Shown: piece after piece, positions 54,631-63,058 of the stretch | Layout: each line of letters opens with the position of its first letter | How positions within the stretch are numbered: the first letter of the stretch is position 1 | DNA from: Verrucomicrobia bacterium S94 | Lineage (GTDB): Bacteria; Verrucomicrobiota; Kiritimatiellia; Kiritimatiellales; Pontiellaceae | Length of the DNA: 64,000 nucleotides | Assembly: GCA_004299845.1 (NCBI GenBank) | Contig: CP036201.1 | Location: forward strand, 1,860,001-1,924,000 | Direction of reading: 5' to 3' | Program-made: the position numbers and the translations under genes | Notes under the pieces: model-generated | What the model was told of the DNA's origin: nothing | What the model saw: only the letters and a program-made list of their open reading frames with translations | Databases searched by the model: none

Positions 54631-55977
54631 TTAGTCGACCGCCCGCTTACGCACTGCGGAAGCGATGCTCCGCCATCCCGTAAAAATGGCGCGCCACTGG
54701 ATCGGCACAAGAAACCGATAAGGGCGAATTACGTGATGCGAAAAGAAGCCCGCACAGGCCACTGAAAGCACCATCGCTATCGCCGAGCCATGTATACCCC
54801 AGACCGGAATCAGCCACCAATTGAGACCTATGCTGACCACACACCCCATTAAGTTGCGCAGAATAACCCAGTTTTGAAGCCCTTCAATAATGATTAACTG
54901 GCCTGAGGCCGCCGCCAGCGCCATAAAAATGGAGCGCCATGCGGTAATTTGCAGCACCGGAATCGCGGATGCATATTCTCGCCCATATAGCACCAGAATG
55001 GCCGGATAGGCCAGAAGACTCATCGCAACGGCCATTCCGATTCCGCTCCAAACTATTAAATCCATAAACTGCTGCCGTTTGATGAGATAGCGCGTGCTAT
55101 CGGCTTCATGTACCTTGACAAGTATGGGGGTAATCGTTTGCGCAATCATCATGGGAATAAAGGTTGAAAATTCGGTCAATTTGGCAGCGGCAGAAAACTG
55201 TCCAAGCGCGGCATTGTCGAGCATGTTCCGAATCATGATGGCATTTATTTTTTGATAAACGACGATGGCGGCGCCCGAAAGCAACAGGGGAAACGAGGCT
55301 CGAATGAGCATTCCGGCGGTGGCCCGATCAAATCGCCAGGCCATGGAGTCGGGGGCTTTTTTGCGATAGGAGAGAACATATCCACCGGCCACGAGAACAA
55401 TATCGAAGGCGCTGGCCGCAATAAACCAGGTAAGAGAACAGTGTGCCCACAGCAACACCACTTTAATAAGAGCGCCCAGCACCGTTCTGGCAATCTCTGA
55501 CTTGACAACATATTCGTTCAGAATGATGGAGGTGAAATAGTTTCTGATCACATTTAAGGAGCTAAAGATGAGCGAGACGGAATAGACCATTACCATGGTA
55601 AAGGTGTATCGGTCTGACTCAAACAGGATCAGGGTGGTTAGAATGAGGACCAGCGCAATACTGGCAAAGAGTAGGCGCAGGCCAAAGGCAGTGCCAAGCA
55701 GTGCGCCTTTATCAGCCTCGTGTTTGGACAGCTCGCGAACCTCGATTCCATCCAGCCCAAACGTCGCTAAAATGGAGAAGAGCATCACATAGCTGATGAC
55801 ATAATTCATCAGACCAAATTGTTCCGGCCCTAGATAGCGGGCCACCAAAATGCCTACCAACAAACCACTGGCAATTTGAACAACCTTTCCGGAAACGGCC
55901 CAATAGACATTACGGACCACTTTTTCCCGATTACCCGAAAGCTTTAGTATCTTAAAAATGCTATTAATTAATCTCAT
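54631..55977 (-). CDS. Oligosaccharide flippase (Wzx-like)
   Basis: A 448-residue integral membrane protein of the MOP/polysaccharide-transport superfamily with about twelve to fourteen spans. SGKVVQIASGLLVGILVARYLGPEQFGLMNYVISYV is the classic start. The middle LSGAAIVVYQKINAIMIRNMLDNAALGQFSAAAKLTE matches Wzx. It moves the lipid-linked repeat unit across the membrane. It is the first gene of the 23-kb locus. Confidence 0.92.
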   Translation of the reverse strand: MRLINSIFKILKLSGNREKVVRNVYWAVSGKVVQIASGLLVGILVARYLGPEQFGLMNYVISYVMLFSILATFGLDGIEVRELSKHEADKGALLGTAFGLRLLFASIALVLILTTLILFESDRYTFTMVMVYSVSLIFSSLNVIRNYFTSIILNEYVVKSEIARTVLGALIKVVLLWAHCSLTWFIAASAFDIVLVAGGYVLSYRKKAPDSMAWRFDRATAGMLIRASFPLLLSGAAIVVYQKINAIMIRNMLDNAALGQFSAAAKLTEFSTFIPMMIAQTITPILVKVHEADSTRYLIKRQQFMDLIVWSGIGMAVAMSLLAYPAILVLYGREYASAIPVLQITAWRSIFMALAAASGQLIIIEGLQNWVILRNLMGCVVSIGLNWWLIPVWGIHGSAIAMVLSVACAGFFSHHVIRPYRFLVPIQWRAIFTGWRSIASAVRKRAVD

Positions 55978-56655
55978 AAAATCTTTATTTTCTGATGCGT
56001 CGCAGGCTGTCTTGTAAAAGGGTCGGCTTCTGGATTAAAGTACTTGAGCGGGCAGCTGAGCACCTGCGGCGCGGTTTTAGCCTGATCTATTCACGCGCCC
56101 GGTATTGAGTTTGTTTTTTTTGCGTTGGATGGGTGCTGGCAGGCCGCAAACGATTGATGCCTGCTTGTTTTTTCGGAGTTTGATCGGATTTGGGCAGACC
56201 TCCCCTTTACTCCTGTATTTTATTTGCGCAGGGGACCGCCGGTCTGCCGCCTATCCTGTATTTGGAAAGGTGTCAGTTCGTGGAAAGGTGTCAGTCCGAT
56301 TTTTCGTGATTCGATTAGCTCTGCAATGGCCAGGCCTACGAGTGCGATGAAACTTAAAACGAGCGAGCTCGTGAATCGCTTCGCCGTTAAAACCATCAAA
56401 AGAAAAGCGTTTCTCGGCGTTGTTTCTTCCGCAGCATAAATGCGTAGGTTAAGTGTTCCCGATGAAGCGAGAGTGCTGGCAATCAAGCCACCGTCTGCAA
56501 CCAATGCGATGCTTCACCCCTCCAGCACCAAATAGATTGCACTGTTCCCCAAAAGGCGCAAACGACATCCGGTTTTCCAATCATTGGAAGTGCCTGAATT
56601 AACCCAGGATATGCGACTTTGAGTTCTTCTTTCTATTCGTCTGCTTTTTCAAATA
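55978..56655. other. Intergenic region between wzx and the ligase gene
   Basis: About 680 bases without a gene I can support. It probably carries the promoter of the wzx-led locus. It includes an 18-bp tandem repeat (56263-56298), a short TTTTCCAATCATTGGAA palindrome at 56573-56589, and a 94-codon minus-strand frame (56220-56504) with a hydrophobic stretch but no ribosome site. Base composition resembles decayed sequence, maybe a mobile-element remnant. Confidence 0.55.
56263..56298. repeat. 18-bp tandem direct repeat
   Basis: TGGAAAGGTGTCAGTTCG is followed directly by TGGAAAGGTGTCAGTCCG, 17 of 18 bases identical. Origin unknown; such words occur at ends of mobile elements, but no transposase is present. 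Confidence 0.8.
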
Positions 56656-57936
56656 TTAGTTTTCCGGCACCGGTTTTTCCTTTCCGGTGCGGCGGTCGGT
56701 GCAGACACCGATGATTTCCGGGACGGATCCGCCGGCGCGGATGACCTGAATCCAGTCGCCGATCCGCAGATCAAGAGCCCGCAGGTGATTTTCATTATGC
56801 AGTGTGGCAGAACGCACAGTGGCACCGTTCATTTCTACCGGCTCGAAATGCGCTATCGGCGTCCATTTCCCGGTTTCACCCTGCGACCATTCAATCCGTA
56901 ATAATTTCGTCAACTTCGGCGGGTGTTTATATTTTCGTGCCAGTGCTCCTCGGGGATGGTGCGTGGTGGCTCCCAGCTCTTCATAACGGTCAAGATCATT
57001 GACTTTGATCACGATGCCGTCGGTTTCATAAGGCCATTGTGAGCGTCGGCCATTCAGACGGGTGATTTCACCGGGAACCTGATCCGCCGGAACAGCAACC
57101 GATTCAATAGTCGGCAATCCGAATGCCCGCAAACGTTCCAGAGCCTTCTGATGGGTTTCCGGCCGGCCATCGCCTTCGATCCATTCAAAGATGCGTAAAC
57201 TCAGACCGCGCCGCGAAATTTCAGCATAATCGGCAAGCCGCAGGGTTCCCGCGGCGGAATTGCGGGCACTTTTCAGTCTGGGCTGACCCTGTGCAGCTCT
57301 TCGGTTATTCAGTTTTTCAAATGCGGCCCGCGTTAGAAAAAGCTCACCGCGCACCCGGAGCTCCCGCGGTTGTTCTGCAAGCACGGTCGGAATACAGCCG
57401 GCCGCCAGAGCAGCCCGCGTCACATCCTGTCCTTTTTCTCCATCGCCTCGGGTCAGGGCCCGGACCAGCACCCCATTCTGATAGTGGAGTACGATGGTCA
57501 GTCCATCAATCTTCGGCTCAATACAAAAATACTGCCGGGTTCCACAGGTGTCGATAAATGCAGCCACTTCCTCGTCGGTATACGCCTTTTTGAGGCTCAA
57601 TACCGGCTTTTGATGCAGAACGGTATTACGCGGGTCTACAGCCCCGACCCCGCCCTCTCCTGCCAACTCCGGATAATCCGCAATCAGCTGTTCGTAGCGA
57701 CGGCGTAATTCATCATAGGCTTCATTGCCCATGATAGGATCCGCCCGGTTGAAATAGGCCTCGTCCGCCTGCGCCAGAATCGCCCTAAGATATCCGGCCT
57801 GCACCTTAATTTCCTCCGGAGCGGCAACGCTGAATCGGGCGAGGCAGAACAGCATTATAAGCAACTGAAAACAGCTTATGATTTCAGTCCGGGGTTTCCC
57901 CGGGAAATACCGCAGAACCAACATATGCATGATCAT
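56656..57936 (-). CDS. LigB-like NAD-dependent DNA ligase with signal peptide, lacking C-terminal domains
   Basis: A 426-residue protein. A hydrophobic leader (ISCFQLLIMLFCLARFSVAA, about residues 20-39) looks like a signal peptide. An N-terminal Ia-like part with PIMGNEAYDELRRRYEQL is next, then the adenylation domain with the active-site Lys in CIEPKIDGLTI, TRGDGEKGQDVT, ARNSAAGTLR and an OB domain (ATLHNENHLRALDLRIGDWIQVIRAGGSVPEI). It stops after the OB fold, so the zinc finger, helix-hairpin-helix and BRCT domains of LigA (about 670 residues) are absent. E. coli LigB also has a leader and lacks BRCT. Whether it works outside the cytoplasm is open. Confidence 0.85.
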   Translation of the reverse strand: MIMHMLVLRYFPGKPRTEIISCFQLLIMLFCLARFSVAAPEEIKVQAGYLRAILAQADEAYFNRADPIMGNEAYDELRRRYEQLIADYPELAGEGGVGAVDPRNTVLHQKPVLSLKKAYTDEEVAAFIDTCGTRQYFCIEPKIDGLTIVLHYQNGVLVRALTRGDGEKGQDVTRAALAAGCIPTVLAEQPRELRVRGELFLTRAAFEKLNNRRAAQGQPRLKSARNSAAGTLRLADYAEISRRGLSLRIFEWIEGDGRPETHQKALERLRAFGLPTIESVAVPADQVPGEITRLNGRRSQWPYETDGIVIKVNDLDRYEELGATTHHPRGALARKYKHPPKLTKLLRIEWSQGETGKWTPIAHFEPVEMNGATVRSATLHNENHLRALDLRIGDWIQVIRAGGSVPEIIGVCTDRRTGKEKPVPEN

Positions 57937-58050
57937 TTCAACGAGTCCGTCTGATTTTTTCGTTCAGGATCCAATCCTTGTTTTTTCTTCATGAAGCACC
58001 TGAAAACCGTGCGACCATTCCCAGACGTTCCGGCGACAAGGTATTGCCTT

Positions 58051-58201
58051 ATACCAAAGGTTAAAACGATCAGATATAAATTTGATCCCTCGCAGCGGCG
58101 CTGAGGACGCTGAGAAATTCAGTCATAAACGGCTCCGCGCTCTCTGCGTCGCTGCGCGGAATAACGCTGTCGTAAGACCGGAATGTTTTAGTAAATGGTA
58201 T
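58051..58201. mobile_element. MITE-like dispersed repeat, copy B
   Basis: A 151-bp relative of 26408-26550. Shared: start ATACCAAA(G/C)GTTAAAAC, TATAAATTTGATCCCTCGCAG, AGAAATTC.GTCATAAACGGC, CGGAATAACGCTGTCG, AAGACCGGAATGTTTTAGTAAATGGTAT. It has one short internal insertion, TCGCTGCG. It is flanked by TA and ends right at the stop codon of the sulfotransferase gene, so the element landed immediately after, or trimmed, that gene. The remaining bases 57937-58050 show no gene. Confidence 0.7.
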
Positions 58202-59025
58202 TAGACAGCAGCCTGGTGCAGATACGTTTTAAGTTTTTGCTTCGGCAGTGCCAGACCGAGGTCCGATGAAAGCCGGGTGAGCTGTTCCGACGGATTGTTC
58301 ATGATCTCGTTGAATTCGACGACGGTGACCCAGGGCTGCTCAGCGGCCCAGCGTTCACGCCCTTCATCACCGTTCAGCTTTTTCCAAAGTACAGCTTCTT
58401 TCAGTCTTTGCGGAATGAAGCGATAAAATCCCGTACCGCGTCCATAGGTTTTGAAGTATGATGCAATACACTGTCGTTTGTCGCGCCGCACAAGCACCAC
58501 ACGGGCTTCCGGAAACAGCTCGTGAATCACCGGCAGAAAACGCAGATGCTCGGCTGTTTTTTCGATAAGCGTCGAGCAGCCTATTCTCTTTTGGAATTCC
58601 TCAAAACAGCTTTCCGCCAGTTTTCCGAATCCGAAAATCTGTTCCGTATCCTCCAGTTTTTCCTTCAGTTTCTGCAGTTCATGCTCCCCGACCGGATCAA
58701 GTGCAGGTTCCCCTTCGCATTCCTCCGGAACGGCCTCCGTCACATGACCGCATTTCAACAGCATGTTTTTCAAAGACTGCTCCAGCCGATTCTTCCCGAA
58801 AAGCCGATCAGCAAACCCACGGCATTTAAAGTATACCCATGAATACGGAAAAACGCCGGTCGGATACATGAGACGCTGATAGAGGTGGATATCCGAACGG
58901 GCTCCGACGCGGCAGAACAGACCCGTATTCTCCAGACAGCCGGTATTTTCCGCCAGGGCCAGCGCTCGGGCCACAAAACTGGTTCCCGAACGAGGGGAGC
59001 CCACAATAAATATAAGTTCAGGCAT
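58201..59025 (-). CDS. Sulfotransferase family protein
   Basis: A 274-residue PAPS-dependent sulfotransferase. The 5'-phosphosulfate loop is VGSPRSGTSFVARAL near residue 9; the 3'-phosphate site is VLVRRDKRQCIASYFKT near residue 178. The ALAENTGCLENTG and TAEHLRFLPVIHELFP blocks fit the Sulfotransfer_3 group. The stop codon abuts a dispersed repeat, so a small C-terminal change is possible. It is a second sulfotransferase beside the glycan locus. Confidence 0.85.
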   Translation of the reverse strand: MPELIFIVGSPRSGTSFVARALALAENTGCLENTGLFCRVGARSDIHLYQRLMYPTGVFPYSWVYFKCRGFADRLFGKNRLEQSLKNMLLKCGHVTEAVPEECEGEPALDPVGEHELQKLKEKLEDTEQIFGFGKLAESCFEEFQKRIGCSTLIEKTAEHLRFLPVIHELFPEARVVLVRRDKRQCIASYFKTYGRGTGFYRFIPQRLKEAVLWKKLNGDEGRERWAAEQPWVTVVEFNEIMNNPSEQLTRLSSDLGLALPKQKLKTYLHQAAV

Positions 59026-59040
59026 GGTTTAACTGTCTTT

Positions 59041-59065
59041 CCGGGCATTTCCCGGCTGCCGGGAA
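59041..59065 (-). terminator. Hairpin after the small secreted protein gene
   Basis: TTCCCGG-ctg-CCGGGAA (59049-59065) starts at the base after the stop codon. A rival stem CCGGG/CCCGG (59041-59055) overlaps it. There is no T run, so termination is uncertain; it may protect the transcript end. Confidence 0.4.
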
Positions 59066-59818
59066 TTACTGCTCAACGACGCGGTAGAAGCCGGCCTCAT
59101 TGGTCGCGGAAAATGTCCAGTTGGTATTCATGCTGAATGACTCGGAAACAGCATTCCAGACATTGGAAGCGAGGTTCGTACTCGACTGCAGCACATAATT
59201 GGCTGCAGCGGTTCCATTGAATTCCGCCGCAATGTTTACCCAGTCGTTGGAGGTTTTCAGGCTGAGGGAAAGATCGCCGCTGCCGTCCAGCACGTCCAGA
59301 TCAATCGTTTGAAGTCCGATCACACTGTTGGTGTTGCCAACGTACAACGTTAATTCATTGTGAGCTTCGACGATAAGATTAGTTGAATAAAACTGGACGA
59401 CTTTGTTGGGAAGATCGCCATATGTGATATCAAACGGAGCTTTTCCGGCGACGGCTACCGTAAAAACCGAATTTGAATTAAAGCCGACCATATCGAACGC
59501 TTTGATCTGAACCTGTTTGTCAAATGACAGAATTATTGACTCCCCATATTCGAAGCGATCCGTGTCATCACCGGTTCCATGTACGGTTACGCCCAGACTG
59601 GTTGCCGTTGTATTGATTTTCTGACCCGCATCGCCCGAACGGGCCGTAATTTTCAAATCCGGTATTTCCACAACATTTGTGGTGATACCGGTCTTATCGG
59701 CTTCGTCCAGCAGATCCCCTGTTGTCAGAAAACCGCTTCCTCCATTATGCAAAATCAGGCTTTCCGCATTCACCGAAACACTGAACAAACCGATAACGAG
59801 CCAACTCCACGTTTTCAT
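59066..59818 (-). CDS. Small secreted protein with C-terminal 'STNL..W..FYRV' module
   Basis: A 250-residue protein with signal peptide (WLVIGLFSVSVNA, cleaved near residue 18). The middle is beta-strand-rich without catalytic motifs (DRFEYGESIILSFDKQVQIKAFDMVGF). The last 45 residues, YVLQSSTNLASNVWNAV ending in GFYRVVEQ, match the C-terminal module of the GH172 protein at 39030. It may be a cell-surface or matrix protein. GGAGAG precedes the ATG. Function unknown. Confidence 0.7.
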   Translation of the reverse strand: MKTWSWLVIGLFSVSVNAESLILHNGGSGFLTTGDLLDEADKTGITTNVVEIPDLKITARSGDAGQKINTTATSLGVTVHGTGDDTDRFEYGESIILSFDKQVQIKAFDMVGFNSNSVFTVAVAGKAPFDITYGDLPNKVVQFYSTNLIVEAHNELTLYVGNTNSVIGLQTIDLDVLDGSGDLSLSLKTSNDWVNIAAEFNGTAAANYVLQSSTNLASNVWNAVSESFSMNTNWTFSATNEAGFYRVVEQ

Positions 59819-59978
59819 TTTCTCTCCTTTTCCTGTTAATTAAACTTGCTATCAATAATTAACAGATTATCAGAAAAGAAAATGAAGCATCAACTTTGAG
59901 TGATCAATTTTTTCTTTATCACTTTAACTAAGTAAGAATGTTTTACTGAATCAGCGGCAGGAATCAGGTGACCGACAT

Positions 59979-60950
59979 TTATACTGTACAGTAGCGTTCC
60001 TTAAAGTCCTCATAGGCAAGGGCAATGCCTTCGCGCAGTTCGATTTTCGGTTCCCAGCCCAGTTTCCGGAGTTTGGAGGAATCCATCAGTTTACGCGGAG
60101 TACCGTCCGGTTTGGAGGAATCCCATTCAATGATGCCTTTGTAGCCCACAACGTCGGCAACCGTTTCGGCCAGTTCCTTAATGGAGACTTCTTTCCCGGA
60201 ACCTACATTAACGTGTGACTGCACCGTCCCGGTTTCATCCTCGAAAGCCACGTCGGCATAGCTGGTATGTTCCAGCAGAAAAACACACGCTTCGGCGAGA
60301 TCATCGCTATAGAGAAATTCACGCAGCGGCGAACCGCTTCCCCAGCATTCCACCTTTTCCAGCCCCTGCTCTTTCGCTTCATGAAAGCGGCGGATAAAGG
60401 CCGGCAGCACGTGGGAATTCTGCGGATGATAATTATCGCCGGGCCCATACATATTCGTCGGCATAGCTGAAATAAAATCGGTGCCGTACTGACGGTTATA
60501 AGCATCGCACAGGCGAATACCCGCAATCTTGGCAATGGCATAAGGCTCGTTGGTCGGCTCCAGCGGACCGGTCAGCAGATGCTCTTCCAGCATGGGCTGC
60601 GGGGCCATTTTCGGATAGATACAGCTCGACCCGAGAAAAAGCAGTTTTTTCACTCCGTGCTCTTTCGCCGCATGAATCACGTTCATCTCGATCATCATGT
60701 TTTCATAAATGAACTGCCCGCGGTAGGTACTGTTCGCGACAATACCGCCGACTTTTGCAGCCACCAGCACGACATACTCCGGTTTCTCGGCCGCGAAGAA
60801 ATCGTTCACAGCCTGCTGATTGATCAGATCCAGCTCATCATGCGTTTTCCCGATCAGGTTGGAATAACCATGACGTTCCAGCGCACGCCAGATTCCCGAT
60901 CCTACCAGTCCGCGGTGACCGGCAACGTAAATTTTTGAATGTAAGTCCAT
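59979..60950 (-). CDS. fcl: GDP-L-fucose synthase
   Basis: A 323-residue SDR that epimerises and reduces GDP-4-keto-6-deoxymannose to GDP-L-fucose. Rossmann motif [52 protein letters not shown] with Ser, [12 protein letters not shown] with Tyr-x3-Lys and [21 protein letters not shown] are diagnostic. AAAGG precedes the ATG. The partner gmd is upstream, separated by a GxxExxY cassette. Confidence 0.96.
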   Translation of the reverse strand: MDLHSKIYVAGHRGLVGSGIWRALERHGYSNLIGKTHDELDLINQQAVNDFFAAEKPEYVVLVAAKVGGIVANSTYRGQFIYENMMIEMNVIHAAKEHGVKKLLFLGSSCIYPKMAPQPMLEEHLLTGPLEPTNEPYAIAKIAGIRLCDAYNRQYGTDFISAMPTNMYGPGDNYHPQNSHVLPAFIRRFHEAKEQGLEKVECWGSGSPLREFLYSDDLAEACVFLLEHTSYADVAFEDETGTVQSHVNVGSGKEVSIKELAETVADVVGYKGIIEWDSSKPDGTPRKLMDSSKLRKLGWEPKIELREGIALAYEDFKERYCTV

Positions 60951-60975
60951 TTCAATACCTTTCCAGAAATATTAT

Positions 60976-61005
60976 CTCGCGCTGAGACGCTGAGAGCGCA
61001 GAAAA
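60976..61005. repeat. Left flank of GxxExxY cassette (inverted repeat)
   Basis: CTCGCGCTGAGACGCTGAGA and the following GCGCAGAAAA pair imperfectly with 61406-61436. The word CGCTGAG..ACGCTGAGA also occurs inside repeat copy B near 58097-58116. Confidence 0.6.
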
Positions 61006-61015
61006 AAGAGATGTA

Positions 61016-61399
61016 TCATTCTTCGAGTCCATTTACCGCTCGCCGAATACCGTCTTTCATAAGAACATCTCCAAAATTGAGCAGATAACCTAATCGCATA
61101 CCGGTCAGCCGAAGATAGGTTTGTAATTGCCTCATGTGAACAGGTGTAATCATCTCAAGGGATTTTAACTCCAGAATGATTTTGTTATTCACAACAATGT
61201 CAGCCCGAAAACCTTCATCGAACTCTATTCCGTTATAATTGATTGGAATTCCTACTTCAGTCTGAACATCCAGCCCCTGTAACACCAATTCATGAGCCAG
61301 AATCTTTTGATATACCGATTCCAATAATCCCGGTCCCAAAGCCTGATGAACCTGAATTGAACATTTAACAACAATTGTTCCTATTTCATTTTCAGTCAT
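61016..61399 (-). CDS. GxxExxY family protein
   Basis: A 127-residue protein with the family motif GPGLLESVY (residues 22-30) and the nuclease-like core FRADIVVNNKIILELKSLEMITPVHMRQLQTYLRLTGMRLGYLLNFG, a layout like small PD-(D/E)xK folds (D..ELK). Family members are widespread, often flanked by dispersed repeats or placed in unrelated operons. Here it interrupts the gmd-fcl pair, and both sides carry inverted repeats. Its activity is not established. Confidence 0.88.
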   Translation of the reverse strand: MTENEIGTIVVKCSIQVHQALGPGLLESVYQKILAHELVLQGLDVQTEVGIPINYNGIEFDEGFRADIVVNNKIILELKSLEMITPVHMRQLQTYLRLTGMRLGYLLNFGDVLMKDGIRRAVNGLEE

Positions 61400-61405
61400 C
61401 GATAG

Positions 61406-61436
61406 TTTTCTCTGCGAACACTGCGTCTCTGCGCGA
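61406..61436. repeat. Right flank of GxxExxY cassette (inverted repeat)
   Basis: TTTTCTCTGCGAACACTGCG and the following TCTCTGCGCGA are imperfectly complementary to 60976-61005. The word CTGCGT..CTGCGCGGAATA recurs in the dispersed repeat copies. Confidence 0.6.
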
Positions 61437-61440
61437 ATAT

Positions 61441-62493
61441 CTAGAAGCCGATTTCGTAGTTCGGATTGTCCAGCAGACGCAGATCGCCTTCCGTCATGAT
61501 TTTAACGAGCTCTTCAAACTTCACCGTCGGTTCCCAGCCCAGCTGTTTTTTGGCCTTCGCCGGATTACCGAGCAGCTGATCGACCTCGCACGGGCGGTAA
61601 TACCGCTTGTCCATGCGGACGACAACATCGCCGGTGGCTTTGTTCTTTCCGACTTCGTCGACGCCTTCACCTTCCCACTCAATTTCAATATCGACACAGG
61701 CAAATGATTTTTCAATGAATTCACGGACGGTATGCATTTCGTTGGTCGCCACCACGTAATCATCCGGCGTATCCTGCTGCAGCATCATCCACATCATTTT
61801 GACGTAATCCGGAGCATACCCCCAGTCGCGATATGCATTGATGTTGCCCATATAAAGACACTTCTGCAACCCGCGCGAAATACGGGCCACGGCCATTGTG
61901 ATTTTGCGGGTCACAAAGGTTTCCCCTCGCCGCGGTGATTCGTGATTAAACAGAATACCGTTGCTGGCATGCAGGCCGTAGGACTCGCGATAGTTCTTCA
62001 CAATCCAGAACCCGTACTGCTTGGCCACCGCGTACGGAGAACGCGGATAAAACGGTGTGGTTTCCGTCTGCGGAACTTCCATCACTTTTCCGTACAGCTC
62101 GGAGGTCGAAGCCTGATAGAAACGTGCCGGAACACCGGTTTCGCGGATGGCATCCAGCAGACGCAGCGTTCCGATGGCATCACATTCGGCCGTGTATTCC
62201 GGGACTTCGAAAGAAACCTGCACATGCGACTGCGCGGCCAGGTTGTAGATTTCCGCCGGCTCAACTTTTTCAATAATCCGGTTAAGGTTGGACGAATCGG
62301 TAAGGTCGCCGTAATGCAGAATCATCCGGGGATTGCCTTCAAGCTGATCCTCGTAAAGGTGATCAATCCGGTGCGTATTAAACGAACTTGCACGACGGAT
62401 AATCCCGTGAACCTCATACCCTTTTTCAATCAGCAGCTCGGTCAGATACGAACCGTCCTGCCCGGTAATTCCCGTAATCAGTGCTTTTTTCAT
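61441..62493 (-). CDS. gmd: GDP-mannose 4,6-dehydratase
   Basis: A 350-residue SDR making GDP-4-keto-6-deoxy-D-mannose, the first step to GDP-L-fucose. [27 protein letters not shown] at the N-terminus, [25 protein letters not shown] with Ser/Thr, [17 protein letters not shown] with Tyr-x3-Lys and the [16 protein letters not shown] block are diagnostic. Start at 62493 after AAAAGGAG. With fcl it provides GDP-fucose to the glycan locus. Confidence 0.97.
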   Translation of the reverse strand: MKKALITGITGQDGSYLTELLIEKGYEVHGIIRRASSFNTHRIDHLYEDQLEGNPRMILHYGDLTDSSNLNRIIEKVEPAEIYNLAAQSHVQVSFEVPEYTAECDAIGTLRLLDAIRETGVPARFYQASTSELYGKVMEVPQTETTPFYPRSPYAVAKQYGFWIVKNYRESYGLHASNGILFNHESPRRGETFVTRKITMAVARISRGLQKCLYMGNINAYRDWGYAPDYVKMMWMMLQQDTPDDYVVATNEMHTVREFIEKSFACVDIEIEWEGEGVDEVGKNKATGDVVVRMDKRYYRPCEVDQLLGNPAKAKKQLGWEPTVKFEELVKIMTEGDLRLLDNPNYEIGF

Positions 62494-62518
62494 GTACAAC
62501 TACTCCTTTTAATTAAAT

Positions 62519-63058
62519 TCAGAACGTTCGCGCATCTGCCATGCCCGGCAGCATTTTATCTTTATCAGAAATTATCATATCGGCACCTTCCGGCCATTCG
62601 ATCCCAATATCCGGATCGTTCCAGATCACTCCGTATTCATCCTCAGGGGCGTAAAATGCATCGCACTTATACATAAAATCCGCCGTATCGCTCAGCACAT
62701 AGAATCCATGGGCGAATCCCCGGGGAATAAAAAGCTGATGTCCGTTTTCTTCACTGAGCATAACGCCTCCCCATTTCCCGAAAGTCGGAGAATCCTTCCG
62801 CATATCCACCGCTACATCAAAAACTTCGCCTCGGATAACTGAAACCAGCTTCGCCTGCGGATTACGGTATTGATAATGAAGGCCACGCAATACTCCGACC
62901 GTTGACCGCGACCAGTTGTCCTGAACAAAACGCGTCTCAATCCCCGCTTCGGCATACTGCTGAAAATGATAGTTCTGCTGAAAAAAACCGCGTTCATCCG
63001 GGAAACGGCGGGGTTTTATCAGCTTCAACCCATCCAGTTTCAGATCAATGACGTCCAT
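62519..63058 (-). CDS. rfbC: dTDP-4-dehydrorhamnose 3,5-epimerase
   Basis: A 179-residue cupin epimerase. PRRFPDERGFFQQNYH, the catalytic His in LRGLHYQ, GEVFDVAVDMRKDSPTFGKW and IPRGFAHGFYVLSDTADFMYKC are diagnostic. The ATG overlaps the stop of rfbA by one base (TGATG), so translation is coupled. It makes the L-rhamno intermediate. The usual reductase rfbD is not visible in this window. Confidence 0.96.
   Translation of the reverse strand: MDVIDLKLDGLKLIKPRRFPDERGFFQQNYHFQQYAEAGIETRFVQDNWSRSTVGVLRGLHYQYRNPQAKLVSVIRGEVFDVAVDMRKDSPTFGKWGGVMLSEENGHQLFIPRGFAHGFYVLSDTADFMYKCDAFYAPEDEYGVIWNDPDIGIEWPEGADMIISDKDKMLPGMADARTF

Noticed and set aside
56220-56504. 94-codon minus-strand ORF with a hydrophobic stretch in the wzx-ligase gap
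   Set aside because: No ribosome site, overlaps a tandem repeat and an opposite 71-codon frame, no family recognised; noted under the intergenic entry only.
59150-59166. TTCCAGACATTGGAA palindrome
   Set aside because: It lies inside the coding part of the secreted protein's conserved tail, so it is explained by codons and was not counted with the border palindromes.
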